Below the pieces are notes generated by a model. It did no database searches. It saw only the letters and a program-made list of their open reading frames with translations, and was not told the DNA's origin. 64,000 bases of DNA from Vallitalea guaymasensis (GTDB taxonomy: Bacteria; Bacillota; Clostridia; Lachnospirales; Vallitaleaceae): assembly GCF_018141425.1 (NCBI RefSeq), contig NZ_CP058561.1:2170001-2234000 (forward strand), read 5' to 3'. Shown here piece after piece: positions 16,400-25,430 of the stretch. Every line of letters starts with the position of its first letter. Within the stretch, counting starts at the first letter, position 1. Both the position numbers and the translations under genes were made by a program.

Positions 16400-17263
16400 T
16401 TAATTCAAAAATATTACTTTCTCTATCCTAGGAATCCAAACGGTTATCATTATAAAGTTAAGAAATAATATAAATACAGGTATTATAATAGGAAGATAAA
16501 TTAAATCTGATATGGCATTTTGCTTTCTATGTTTTTCTGTAATGTGTTTCTCCCTATTTCTTTCTTTTATAATATCTATCTGCTCTACCAACTCTGTAGG
16601 GTTGAGCTTATCCAACTTCAATAGAATCATTCCTATATCATTTCCCATTTGGGTATTTATATCTTTTGTAAACTTTTTATAAGCCTCATCTTCTTTTCCT
16701 AAGTTATAGTACATCAAGAAATTTATTAAAGCATTTCTCGTGAGCTTAGAAAATTTTATTAATTGATTGATAGTATAGTCAGCACTATATGGTTTATCTT
16801 GCTGAGTTATGGCTATGTTTTTTAGCTGAATAAGAATCCTGTATATTTCTGTATCCTTCTTCTTGTTCTGCATAGTTTTAATCATCTTGATGACCAGCAT
16901 AAATGGACTGTCTTTTTTCCCTAACTTTATTACTGGTGCTGATATTAGATAGGCTGTCAACCATAATGCAAGGACTATGGGCAATCTGTTGCCATGATAA
17001 GAAATACATGTAAGTATGACAGTGGTCAAAAATATGATTAATCTCAAATTGTTATATTTGTCTGTTGTTATATTGATTCCAGCATCTGTAAATGCGATAT
17101 TTATTTCTTCTTTTGAATAATTGCTTTTGGTAAATTTCATTTTAGGTTGACGAAAAGCATAGTTGTAATTCTTCTTTTTCCTCATACTCTTAAATACTAT
17201 CCAAGCAACATATAATAAGGTAAGAACAAAACAATAATATAGTATAGTAATATTAAATTTCAT
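16400..17263 (-). CDS. TadC-like inner-membrane platform protein
   Basis: A 287-residue membrane protein with an N-terminal helix, a central pair of helices (LIIFLTTVILTCISY, VLALWLTAYLISAPV) and C-terminal helices (LIYLPIIIPVFILFLNFIMI) flanking a cytosolic helical domain, as in type II secretion F/TadC proteins. It should pair with the adjacent TadB-like protein to form the platform turned by the CpaF ATPase. The gap to the TadB-like gene is 24 bases; AGGAGC precedes the ATG. Confidence 0.8.
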   Translation of the reverse strand: MKFNITILYYCFVLTLLYVAWIVFKSMRKKKNYNYAFRQPKMKFTKSNYSKEEINIAFTDAGINITTDKYNNLRLIIFLTTVILTCISYHGNRLPIVLALWLTAYLISAPVIKLGKKDSPFMLVIKMIKTMQNKKKDTEIYRILIQLKNIAITQQDKPYSADYTINQLIKFSKLTRNALINFLMYYNLGKEDEAYKKFTKDINTQMGNDIGMILLKLDKLNPTELVEQIDIIKERNREKHITEKHRKQNAISDLIYLPIIIPVFILFLNFIMITVWIPRIEKVIFLN

Positions 17264-17287
17264 TTTAGCTCCTATTCTCTGTTCTTT

Positions 17288-18232
17288 TTATATATCAAAT
17301 TTCTGTTTCTTCATTAATATAAGTAGACTACTATTGAATATAGTCATTATTACAATAAGCATGAAATAGTTGAAACCTGTACGTGTATTAATCTGATAAT
17401 CCAAAAACTCTCTAAAGGAAATATTGAATACACTGTTAGCAAGTATTATAGATAGTATGTATAATACTGGTGTCAGATATCTTACGATGCTGACACTTTC
17501 CAGATTTATTCTCTTTTCTCTTTCTTTATCAGCAATAGCTTGTTTTATTTCTTTTTGAATATCTTCAAGTCCTGTAGTAATATCAATGTTATCGGTTATG
17601 CCAATATATATATTGTTCGCCAATAATATAATCCATTCTGTTCCTACAGCATAAACGAAGTTCTCTATTATCTCTTCCAACTGTTCATCTCTTCTGTATT
17701 CCTTAAGCTTCAACGACATAATAAAGAGTTGTCGTTTCATAACCGGCGCTTCCTTCATTTTTACGATTGTTTCATCAATTGAATCATATATGTTCTGATT
17801 ATTCAATTTGTACTGATTCAAGAATTCATTAATCAATATATCTGCTTCATAACTTCCTTCTACCCTTATCTGTTTTAACTGCAATCTTAAAAATAGATAA
17901 GGTACAAGAGATAGAATAATTGCAAAAACCAAGCTTCTGATTAGTGATGTTCTCTGTATTACCACTAAAAAAGTAAGGAAAAACAATAGTATACTGATTA
18001 AATAGAAGGTAGATACTTTTTTATCATCATCTTTTCCATATACGATTAATATAAGTCTCTTAATATGTTTGTACATATTGGAAGAAGAGACCTGAGTGTT
18101 GTTTCTAAAGGTTTTTCTAGGTTTGATTACTTTGAGAAAATACAGTATATAATTAGAAGAGATCATCCAGATACCCACTATCACCATACAATACAAAAAT
18201 ATTTTTATTAATGTAACCACTGTATTTATCAT
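17288..18232 (-). CDS. TadB-like inner-membrane platform protein
   Basis: A 314-residue protein with two N-terminal helices near residues 5-30 and 75-115, a cytosolic helical type II secretion F-like region, and two C-terminal helices (YLTPVLYILSIILANSVF, YFMLIVIMTIFNSSLLILM). This is the TadB layout. Its start overlaps the stop of the ATPase gene by 4 bases (ATGA), so the two are probably translationally coupled. Confidence 0.8.
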   Translation of the reverse strand: MINTVVTLIKIFLYCMVIVGIWMISSNYILYFLKVIKPRKTFRNNTQVSSSNMYKHIKRLILIVYGKDDDKKVSTFYLISILLFFLTFLVVIQRTSLIRSLVFAIILSLVPYLFLRLQLKQIRVEGSYEADILINEFLNQYKLNNQNIYDSIDETIVKMKEAPVMKRQLFIMSLKLKEYRRDEQLEEIIENFVYAVGTEWIILLANNIYIGITDNIDITTGLEDIQKEIKQAIADKEREKRINLESVSIVRYLTPVLYILSIILANSVFNISFREFLDYQINTRTGFNYFMLIVIMTIFNSSLLILMKKQKFDI

Positions 18233-19716
18233 TTGTCTACACCTCTTAAGCTGTCATATCTAGGTTCGTAAACCATATAGTTTTTGTAAGGATATTTTTG
18301 TTCAATCTTTTTTAGTTCATTTTCAAAAATAGTTAAAGCCTTTTTATTTTCTTCATGACCTATTTCTTTCTTATCATCGCCAATGTCATATTTGAACTGC
18401 CAGCTATCACTGCTGTAATCATATTTACATATTTGATGAATGCTTATCTTATGGTCATAACGATTGAATCTTATTTCGTATATACCTTTTAATCTCTTTT
18501 TGCTTTTATCTGCTAACTGGATGAAGTGAAAAACGTAATGAAAAGATTTTGCTACTTTAAATATGGTATTATACAGATCGCCACCATAGAATTTGACTAT
18601 TTCATCTGCAATATCGTAGCAGATATCAGTCGGGTCAGTAGTATGATATGTAGTCTTACATCTTCTAGTTCCCTTGTTAGCTGCTCTCATTGATACATTA
18701 AGAGCTCGTCCATCCCTTGCTTCAGCTGAAATAATATAATCTGCATCAGACCTAAGTACTTGCTTCATTATGCTTCCCAGTTCATCATCATCTGCTATCA
18801 ATTGAATGATTGGAGCGTAGGGTTGAAGCTTATGTGCTGGAATCTCTGCTCCTGTTTCAATCATAACACCTTCCAAAGTAGTATCTTCATACATCTGCCA
18901 AGTCTCTAAGAAAGTTGTTTTTCCAGTTCTTACAGCACCAGTAAATATTACATTGTATCCTATATCAACCATATTTTTTAACATAGGTATGACTTCATGA
19001 GGTATAGTATTTCTCTTAGCCTGTTCTTCAAATGATAACTTGGGTATAATGTACTTTCTGAATATGATAACTTCTAGATTTTCCTTGACTAATTTCTCAC
19101 CGTATATGGTTATTCTGGTTCCATCATGCATTGATACTTCTGCATGTTTTTCGTTGTAATGAATATTTTTTTCATTAAGTAATAGTGCTTTTATGAGTTG
19201 TTTTCTTCTATCGTCTGATATGGTCTGATGCTGTAATTTCATCTTACCATTTTCCATGAAATATATCTTGTTGCCTATTACTTTTGCAGATTGGGATAAA
19301 GCATATTTCTTACTGTATTTCCACTGGGCGATACCACCTAATCCCCAACATTCTTGATAAATGGCATCAACTATGTCCATATACCAATTGGGATACCACT
19401 CCATGAGTTTATTGTTTCTCTTGAGATAATCCTCTATATTATCTTTAAAATACTTAACTTCCAGTTCTTTACCTAGAATAGCGTTTTTCTGTCTTATCAG
19501 AGTACTGGTTTCTAAACCTTCACGTTCCCACCCTGTATGAAAGTATGCGAAGATTGTATCACATAGTATTTGAAATCTTGTTAATTCATCTCTGGTAATA
19601 TTTATTATCTCTTCTCTTTTTTCACCTGTAACAGAATATATATATTCTTCTAAGTCAAATTCTTTTACTTGTGTTCTATTGTAAAAATCTATCTTATCAG
19701 TCACTAAACTATTCAT
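18229..19716 (-). CDS. cpaF: CpaF/TadA-type pilus assembly ATPase
   Basis: A 495-residue secretion ATPase that powers pilin assembly. It shows Walker A FTGAVRTGKTTFLE near residue 265, the Asp box region EGVMIETGAEIP, the Walker B region DADYIISAEARDGRALNVS and the His box YHTTDPTDICYDIADEI. The N-terminal 200 residues are the usual CpaF helical and substrate-recognition domain. The ATG at 19716 is chosen over an upstream TTG (19743) because AAGGAG lies before it; the 12-base spacing is long. The gene starts 4 bases after the TadZ-like gene. Confidence 0.9.
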   Translation of the reverse strand: MNSLVTDKIDFYNRTQVKEFDLEEYIYSVTGEKREEIINITRDELTRFQILCDTIFAYFHTGWEREGLETSTLIRQKNAILGKELEVKYFKDNIEDYLKRNNKLMEWYPNWYMDIVDAIYQECWGLGGIAQWKYSKKYALSQSAKVIGNKIYFMENGKMKLQHQTISDDRRKQLIKALLLNEKNIHYNEKHAEVSMHDGTRITIYGEKLVKENLEVIIFRKYIIPKLSFEEQAKRNTIPHEVIPMLKNMVDIGYNVIFTGAVRTGKTTFLETWQMYEDTTLEGVMIETGAEIPAHKLQPYAPIIQLIADDDELGSIMKQVLRSDADYIISAEARDGRALNVSMRAANKGTRRCKTTYHTTDPTDICYDIADEIVKFYGGDLYNTIFKVAKSFHYVFHFIQLADKSKKRLKGIYEIRFNRYDHKISIHQICKYDYSSDSWQFKYDIGDDKKEIGHEENKKALTIFENELKKIEQKYPYKNYMVYEPRYDSLRGVDK

Positions 19717-19720
19717 AATG

Positions 19721-20860
19721 TTATCCCACTCCTTGCATGCCAAACCATTTTCTTTTTCTAGGAGTTTCCTTTTTACTTAGATTAAGCTGTTCTATAATGA
19801 TATCAACCAATTTATTAAAATCTTTGTTGACTTCTTTGTCATTATAATGAATCAGAGCTTTCTTATCATTTTCAGCTTGCAAAGCATACTTAGAGAACTC
19901 GATCTTGGACAGATAAGGGTGTCCATATGCTTTTGCAACATCGTAAGTAGTTAATAATGAACCATCAGCCATATGCTTATTCACTATGACTTGGAAATCA
20001 TCTAAGGATAATCTATCCAAAATAGGCTTCTTTTCCATATATCTCCTTAGACTGTTAGCCTGCTGTGTGGTCACTAGATATCTATGATTAGTAGATGTGA
20101 GTGCAGTTATTGGCATTGCTCTATCTATACAGCTACCTGCATCAACTACTACAAGGTCACATGCTAATGACAATATATTAAGTAAGTAGGAAATATTTTC
20201 TGGCTGATATTCTTTTCTGTACAATATGGATTTAGTTCCTTCTATAATATATAGATTATTTTTTACTTTTTCAGCAATATCAAATATCTCATCAACTGTT
20301 GCCAGCTCTGATATCAATTTTATCTTAATGGTATCTATATTATTTCTGAAATTAATATCTATGTAATCAGTTCCTGCTTCTCCATCAAGAAATATAAGAC
20401 AAACTCTTGCATAGGATTTATCTATTATCCTCTCTGATATACTTTGAGCTATTTGAGTTGTTCCTACTTTTGAATCAGCACCAAAAAAAGTAACTATATT
20501 CTTATTAACAGTTAATCTATATTTTTTAATTACTTCTGAGCATACATATTCAACTATATTCTCATCTGTCATATAAGGCTGAATTAGTTTAATCTCATTG
20601 GACTCTAAAATGCTTTTGGTTGAAAACTTGAAGTTGTCATTTGATACTTGGTAGAAAATATATCTTGAGGATATCTTACCTCTATCTTCTAGTAGATCAT
20701 TTACACCTATTATTCTATCGTCTATGATAGCAATATCTTCCTCTATCTCATCTAGAGATGTACTCATAGATACTTCTTCAAAGTAATTGACATTATATAA
20801 TTTTCTTCGTAAATTCTCGTTGTTGGATATTAAATGTATTCTGTAGTTGTTAGTAGCCAT
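19721..20860 (-). CDS. CpaE/TadZ-like MinD-family ATPase with degenerate P-loop
   Basis: A 379-residue protein with an N-terminal receiver-like region (about 1-120) and a MinD-fold domain. The P-loop reads FFGADSKVGTTQIAQS, lacking the leading KGG of standard deviant Walker A motifs but keeping K-V-G-T-T. Later segments LIFLDGEAGTDYIDINF and LVVVDAGSCIDRAMP match the A' and Walker B regions. TadZ/CpaE proteins localise the Tad machine. The ATG at 20860 follows GGGAGG. Confidence 0.85.
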   Translation of the reverse strand: MATNNYRIHLISNNENLRRKLYNVNYFEEVSMSTSLDEIEEDIAIIDDRIIGVNDLLEDRGKISSRYIFYQVSNDNFKFSTKSILESNEIKLIQPYMTDENIVEYVCSEVIKKYRLTVNKNIVTFFGADSKVGTTQIAQSISERIIDKSYARVCLIFLDGEAGTDYIDINFRNNIDTIKIKLISELATVDEIFDIAEKVKNNLYIIEGTKSILYRKEYQPENISYLLNILSLACDLVVVDAGSCIDRAMPITALTSTNHRYLVTTQQANSLRRYMEKKPILDRLSLDDFQVIVNKHMADGSLLTTYDVAKAYGHPYLSKIEFSKYALQAENDKKALIHYNDKEVNKDFNKLVDIIIEQLNLSKKETPRKRKWFGMQGVG

Positions 20861-20907
20861 AGCTGCCTCCCATTTTATGTAACACATTAGAGATTGAACA
20901 ATCTAAT

Positions 20908-21579
20908 CTACTGGTACATAATAATGAATACCTTATCATTATTAACCGAATCCCTTAATAGATTAACTGTTTCTAGATCAGTAATTATTTCTATCTCGTT
21001 GATTTTGCTTGACCCATTATATCTTTCTTCATCACTAAGAGTAATAACCTCTCTGTTAGCACTGTCTTTTACATATGCAACCGTAGCATTAGTTATAGGG
21101 TCTTTTTCTAAAGCTTTTTTATTATTTACAGCTATTTCTCCTTCAGTAGAGTTATAATTCTCAGTTCCCTTACCTACTTCGTAAAAATAAATCTCGTCTC
21201 CCCTTCTAAGAGAATCAGGAAAAGCTTTTATCCATTCTAATGGAATCTTAAATATGTACTCATCTTCATCAAGAACCAAGTTAGGGTTTTCAAAATATTT
21301 TTCTACTAGTTGAACTCCTTTTGGAATATAATTGTTTGCAGCTTTTCCTATTATTTTATTGGGGTCTAAGATAACTTTGTCGATTAGCGTATTTTCTTCT
21401 CTCTTTTGAATCTGAACCATATCTTTTGTTATTACTTCATTCTTATTTACATCTTTGGTAAGTACTACTATATCTTTGAATAACAGACTTTCTCTACCAT
21501 ACACCTCCCAATAGAATATAGAGCCAATGGCAATTACGATTAAAATAATCCCCATTAAACCTTTCATAAAGTTTTTCAT
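20908..21579 (-). CDS. CpaB/RcpC-like SAF-domain protein
   Basis: A 223-residue protein with an N-terminal membrane anchor (LMGIILIVIAIGSIFYW) followed by an SAF domain (VVLTKDVNKNEVITKDMVQIQ..., IPKGVQLVEKYF) and a further beta-rich part with RRGDEIYFYEV. CpaB/RcpC proteins belong to Tad systems and are thought to bind peptidoglycan or guide the pilus. It is the second gene of the operon. AGGAGG precedes the ATG. Confidence 0.85.
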   Translation of the reverse strand: MKNFMKGLMGIILIVIAIGSIFYWEVYGRESLLFKDIVVLTKDVNKNEVITKDMVQIQKREENTLIDKVILDPNKIIGKAANNYIPKGVQLVEKYFENPNLVLDEDEYIFKIPLEWIKAFPDSLRRGDEIYFYEVGKGTENYNSTEGEIAVNNKKALEKDPITNATVAYVKDSANREVITLSDEERYNGSSKINEIEIITDLETVNLLRDSVNNDKVFIIMYQ

Positions 21580-21613
21580 TTCTGTCCTCCTTCTAGTAAA
21601 AGTAAGTTAATAA

Positions 21614-23176
21614 CTACCCAAATAATTTTCTTCTATGTTTTTTATTATTGAGTTCTTTTGGTAACAGTTCACTATATACTGATACGAATTCATCATCAAA
21701 TATACTTTTGAGTTTCTTCTCTTGATATGGAAACTTCTTTTTATATGCACTTCTATACATTAATTCTGCTGGTAATCTAGGTATTGTTACATTAGGTTTT
21801 ATACCAAGATAGTTATTAAGACTTCTTCTGTTAATACCAGTATTGTCATTATTAAGAACATACCTGATGTTATTGTACTTTCTATTATGAGTCTCTATCT
21901 TTTCCAGTACACCATAGTTAGCCATCAAGTCTGGTGGCATAGCATCATATATGACATATATCAAATCAAATTCTGGTAGAAGACTTTCTATCTTGTCATA
22001 GTTATGACCTATATCAACTATGGAAATCAAGGATTCCTTTGCAGAATATATCAACTTCATGGTTTTGTTATCGTCCCAATTATCTATCTTACCTCTAGTA
22101 GGGTCCCTTACCAGAAACATGATATTGTTGATAGTTGTTATCCTATCCCTCTCAACATTTTTATTGTTATTAATTTCGTTGAGAATAGAATAATATGTTA
22201 ATTCATTATAATTAGAAATTCCTACCAGATCATATATATAAGGGTTATCATAGGGTAATTCTATTAGTGATATAAGCAGATTTTTATCCCCTAATGCTGC
22301 TGCAAGGTTAGTTGCAAAAAAAGTTGATCCTGCTCTTTTAGTTAGTGCCATAACTCCTATAGTCTTTTGCTTAATAACTGAATATACTCTTTGCACCTGT
22401 GATTTGTTCGAATCTATCATGTGAACCAATTCATCTTTTATCTCAGTGACAGATTGATACCTTTCTTCAGGTTGTATCCTTATACATTTTTCAATTATAT
22501 TTTCTAATGAATCTGAATAATTTCCGTATTCTTTTAGAGATAAAACTTTATAGGGCGAAGATAGGTTATTACCAGATATCAAATAATATAACGTTACACC
22601 AAAACTATAGATGTCAGTTCGAATGTCACTCTGCCCCAATCCATATTGTTCTGGTGCTGCATAGCCCCTGGTACCTATTAATACCGTATCTGTGTTGGAG
22701 CTATATTTATATTCTCTGGCTATTCCGAAATCAACAAATTTTATTTTGTTTCCTTCAGTAAGCATTATATTACCTGGTTTCATATCCCGATATATTATTG
22801 GGTAAGGTTTCCTTGAATGTAGATATTCCAGTACGTCACACATCTGGACAGCAAAATCGACAATAATGTTTTCATTAATGTCTCCATTCTGATTTTTATA
22901 TTCTTGGAGATTAATACCCTCTACATATTCTTCAATAATATATAGATACTCTGTATCTTCCTCTATATCTACTATTTGTGGAATTAATGGATGATTTAGA
23001 TCTTTTAATATGCTTGGTTCAGCTAATAGATTAATGGGACTACCACTTTTTTTGATTCTCTTAATAGCCCATCTATTACCAAGCTTAATGTTCTCTGCCA
23101 AGAAAACATTGCTCATGCCGCCTTTGCCAATTTCTTTAATCACACGGTACTTGTCAAAATAGATTCTTCCTACCAT
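21614..23176 (-). CDS. Hanks-type Ser/Thr kinase fused to a MinD-like domain
   Basis: A 520-residue soluble protein. Residues 10-255 form a protein kinase with the glycine loop IGKGGMSNV (16-24), ATP-lysine K39, catalytic loop IIYRDMKPGNIM (D131, N136), DFG at 149-151 and activation segment GTRGYAAPEQYG. Residues 270 to about 490 look like a MinD/CpaE fold with a decayed P-loop (ALTKRAGSTFFATNLAAALG), so it probably does not hydrolyse ATP there. There is no transmembrane sensor. It is the first gene of the Tad-like operon and probably controls assembly by phosphorylation or by pairing with the TadZ-like protein; this is inference. The substrate is unknown. Confidence 0.85.
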   Translation of the reverse strand: MVGRIYFDKYRVIKEIGKGGMSNVFLAENIKLGNRWAIKRIKKSGSPINLLAEPSILKDLNHPLIPQIVDIEEDTEYLYIIEEYVEGINLQEYKNQNGDINENIIVDFAVQMCDVLEYLHSRKPYPIIYRDMKPGNIMLTEGNKIKFVDFGIAREYKYSSNTDTVLIGTRGYAAPEQYGLGQSDIRTDIYSFGVTLYYLISGNNLSSPYKVLSLKEYGNYSDSLENIIEKCIRIQPEERYQSVTEIKDELVHMIDSNKSQVQRVYSVIKQKTIGVMALTKRAGSTFFATNLAAALGDKNLLISLIELPYDNPYIYDLVGISNYNELTYYSILNEINNNKNVERDRITTINNIMFLVRDPTRGKIDNWDDNKTMKLIYSAKESLISIVDIGHNYDKIESLLPEFDLIYVIYDAMPPDLMANYGVLEKIETHNRKYNNIRYVLNNDNTGINRRSLNNYLGIKPNVTIPRLPAELMYRSAYKKKFPYQEKKLKSIFDDEFVSVYSELLPKELNNKKHRRKLFG

Positions 23177-23665
23177 ATAATTTACCTGCCTTATCTTAAA
23201 GATAATTGATCAATAGACACAATATTAAAATATAATAGATTTGCAACGACATTATTACTAATAAATAAAATATTCCCCTCTATGACATTTATGTATTTTA
23301 TTTATTTTATTAGTTATATTTATTGTACTAATTAAATTAATTGTATTTCTTTGTATACTTTTGTAACATAATGGTATTATATATCAGATTATGTAGTTTT
23401 GCAATATATTTTTAGTGTTTTTTAAATAATAATGTATTTTTTCGCCTTTTTACTACTTTTTGTACATTGCAATATGTTTTTATTAGCCTAATTCTAAAAA
23501 TTTTAAAATATTGCATTGAAAAGATTTGTTAGATATATTAAAATAACAGTACATTATGTCTAATAATGATGAATAACATAAAAAATTGCAAGTTTATAAT
23601 TAATAGGTTTAATCAATCAGAAGTTAATTAAGGAGTAAATAAAAAAATGACAAAGGATGAAGGAT
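23177..23665. promoter_or_regulatory. AT-rich divergent regulatory region
   Basis: 489 bases without a gene between the divergent kinase operon and the SLH-thioredoxin gene. The best promoter for the latter is TTGCAT (23511-23516), 17-base spacer, TATATT (23534-23539). Two 16-base direct repeats, TTGCAATATATTTTTA (23399-23414) and TTGCAATATGTTTTTA (23467-23482), differ at one base and may bind a regulator. I could not fix a promoter for the kinase gene. Confidence 0.5.
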
Positions 23666-25378
23666 ATGAAAAAAACGGTATTGTTCATTACATTAATATT
23701 TATGCTTGTTAACAATACATATGCAAAGGCAACAGAACAGATATTATTTACTGATGTACCTAAGGATTATTGGGCTAAAGACAGTATTGAAAAGTTAGTG
23801 GAATCAGGTATTGTAAACGGCTTCAATGACGGAACTTTCAAACCAAAGGATAATATCAATGTTGACGCTTTTATTAAACTTACTGTTACCGCTATTGGTT
23901 TTTCAAATATTAAAAATGCTGATGGTTATTGGGCAACAAATTACATAAACAAAGCATTAGAGTTATCGATTATTGATAAAGGACAATTTGACACTTATGA
24001 TCGAAGTATAACAAGGGAAGAAATGGCTAGTATTACAATCAAGGCACTGGGATACGTTGAAGATAAAGATGATATTCAAAATGATTTTGTGTTCATTAAA
24101 AATAATATCCGCGACTTTTATAATATAGCTGATAAGTATTTACAGGATGTAGTGGAAAGTTACTATTATGGATTAGTTACTGGAAAATCCAGTGGATTTG
24201 ACCCTAAAAGCAATGCTACCAGAGCTGATGCTGTTACAGTAATTTTACGATTGTTGGATAAGGAGTCTCGTAGACCGATTCTAATACCGCCAGTGATTGC
24301 TGAAAGTGATATTAAGAAAGACGAAAACAATAAAATGTATTTTGATTTTGTTAGATACAATAATTATAAAATTAGTAAAAAGGGCAAAAAGGATATCTGT
24401 AGAATATCAGAATGTCCTAATGGTGAAATTACAGCATTACAGCTATTGTATGCTATGGATAAAGTCTATCAGAAAAATGATGGTTATGTATATCTCCAAC
24501 AATTAGGAGAGGATTCACATCCTATTGGAATCAAATATAACTGTATTGATGAAATTGAAAACTCTTATGACCTTGTGGATTTGGTTAATAATTCAGAAGT
24601 TGAGTTTTGTATAAAACACAGTAAACATGATACTATCAGTTCTTACAATATTTCTATGAATCATAAAACACACCTTATGTCTTACATGGATAGATATTAT
24701 AAATATCAAGAAATGTTTGATACCATGCTTTTATATCTATATGATGATAAGTTTCCAGTAATAAAAGAAAAATTTCTTGAGATATTGACCTATGCAGATA
24801 ACATTGATGTAGATAAATACAGCTATATCATCAATCTAAATGATAGGGAAATGTACGTTGTCATTGATAAAGAGCAAAGTGTATCCATTGATGTAACAAT
24901 TAAAGGTGGAAACATAGAGCATATTGAGGAAAATGATGCAACTAATGATGAACAAATAAGTGAACCAGCACCTTATTTTTCTTTGAAAGACATTAATGGT
25001 AAGATTCATAATTTGAAAGATTATAAGGGTAAAAAAGTTTTTATTCAGTTTTGGTCATCTTGGTGTTCCCACTGTGTAAATGGACTTGATGAAATAGATA
25101 CATTATCGGAAAAAGAGAATGATTTTGTAATATTAACTATAGTTTCTCCAGGCTATAAAGGTGAAAAGAGGGAAGAAGAATTTAAAACATGGTTTAATAA
25201 TTTAGATTATAAAAACATGACGGTTCTACTAGATGAAAATGGGGAAATTGTTAAATCGTATGATATAACAGCTTATCCAACTGCTGTTTATATAAATAAA
25301 GATGGTTTTATTGTGAAAAGGGTTTTAGGACATGAAACAAACTCTAATATTATAAAAGCGTTTAGTAATATGGAGTAA
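23666..25378 (+). CDS. S-layer-anchored thioredoxin-domain protein
   Basis: An exported 570-residue protein. Signal peptide 1-20 (KKTVLFITLIFMLVNNTYA); three SLH domains to about residue 210 (FTDVPKDYWAKDSIEKLVE, then YWATNYINKALEL, then YLQDVVESYYYGLVTG); an unassigned middle domain of about 220 residues; and a C-terminal TlpA/AhpC-like thioredoxin domain with the active-site motif WCSHC after VFIQFWSS and a cis-Pro segment ITAYPTAVYINKDG. SLH domains bind secondary wall polymers, so this is a cell-surface thiol-disulfide protein. Start 23666 is chosen because AAAGGA is 8 bases away, matching the paralog. Confidence 0.9.
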   Translation: MKKTVLFITLIFMLVNNTYAKATEQILFTDVPKDYWAKDSIEKLVESGIVNGFNDGTFKPKDNINVDAFIKLTVTAIGFSNIKNADGYWATNYINKALELSIIDKGQFDTYDRSITREEMASITIKALGYVEDKDDIQNDFVFIKNNIRDFYNIADKYLQDVVESYYYGLVTGKSSGFDPKSNATRADAVTVILRLLDKESRRPILIPPVIAESDIKKDENNKMYFDFVRYNNYKISKKGKKDICRISECPNGEITALQLLYAMDKVYQKNDGYVYLQQLGEDSHPIGIKYNCIDEIENSYDLVDLVNNSEVEFCIKHSKHDTISSYNISMNHKTHLMSYMDRYYKYQEMFDTMLLYLYDDKFPVIKEKFLEILTYADNIDVDKYSYIINLNDREMYVVIDKEQSVSIDVTIKGGNIEHIEENDATNDEQISEPAPYFSLKDINGKIHNLKDYKGKKVFIQFWSSWCSHCVNGLDEIDTLSEKENDFVILTIVSPGYKGEKREEEFKTWFNNLDYKNMTVLLDENGEIVKSYDITAYPTAVYINKDGFIVKRVLGHETNSNIIKAFSNME

Positions 25379-25430
25379 AAAATAAATAATTATGTTATAA
25401 AAAAATCAAACATACAAAGGATGATAATTT

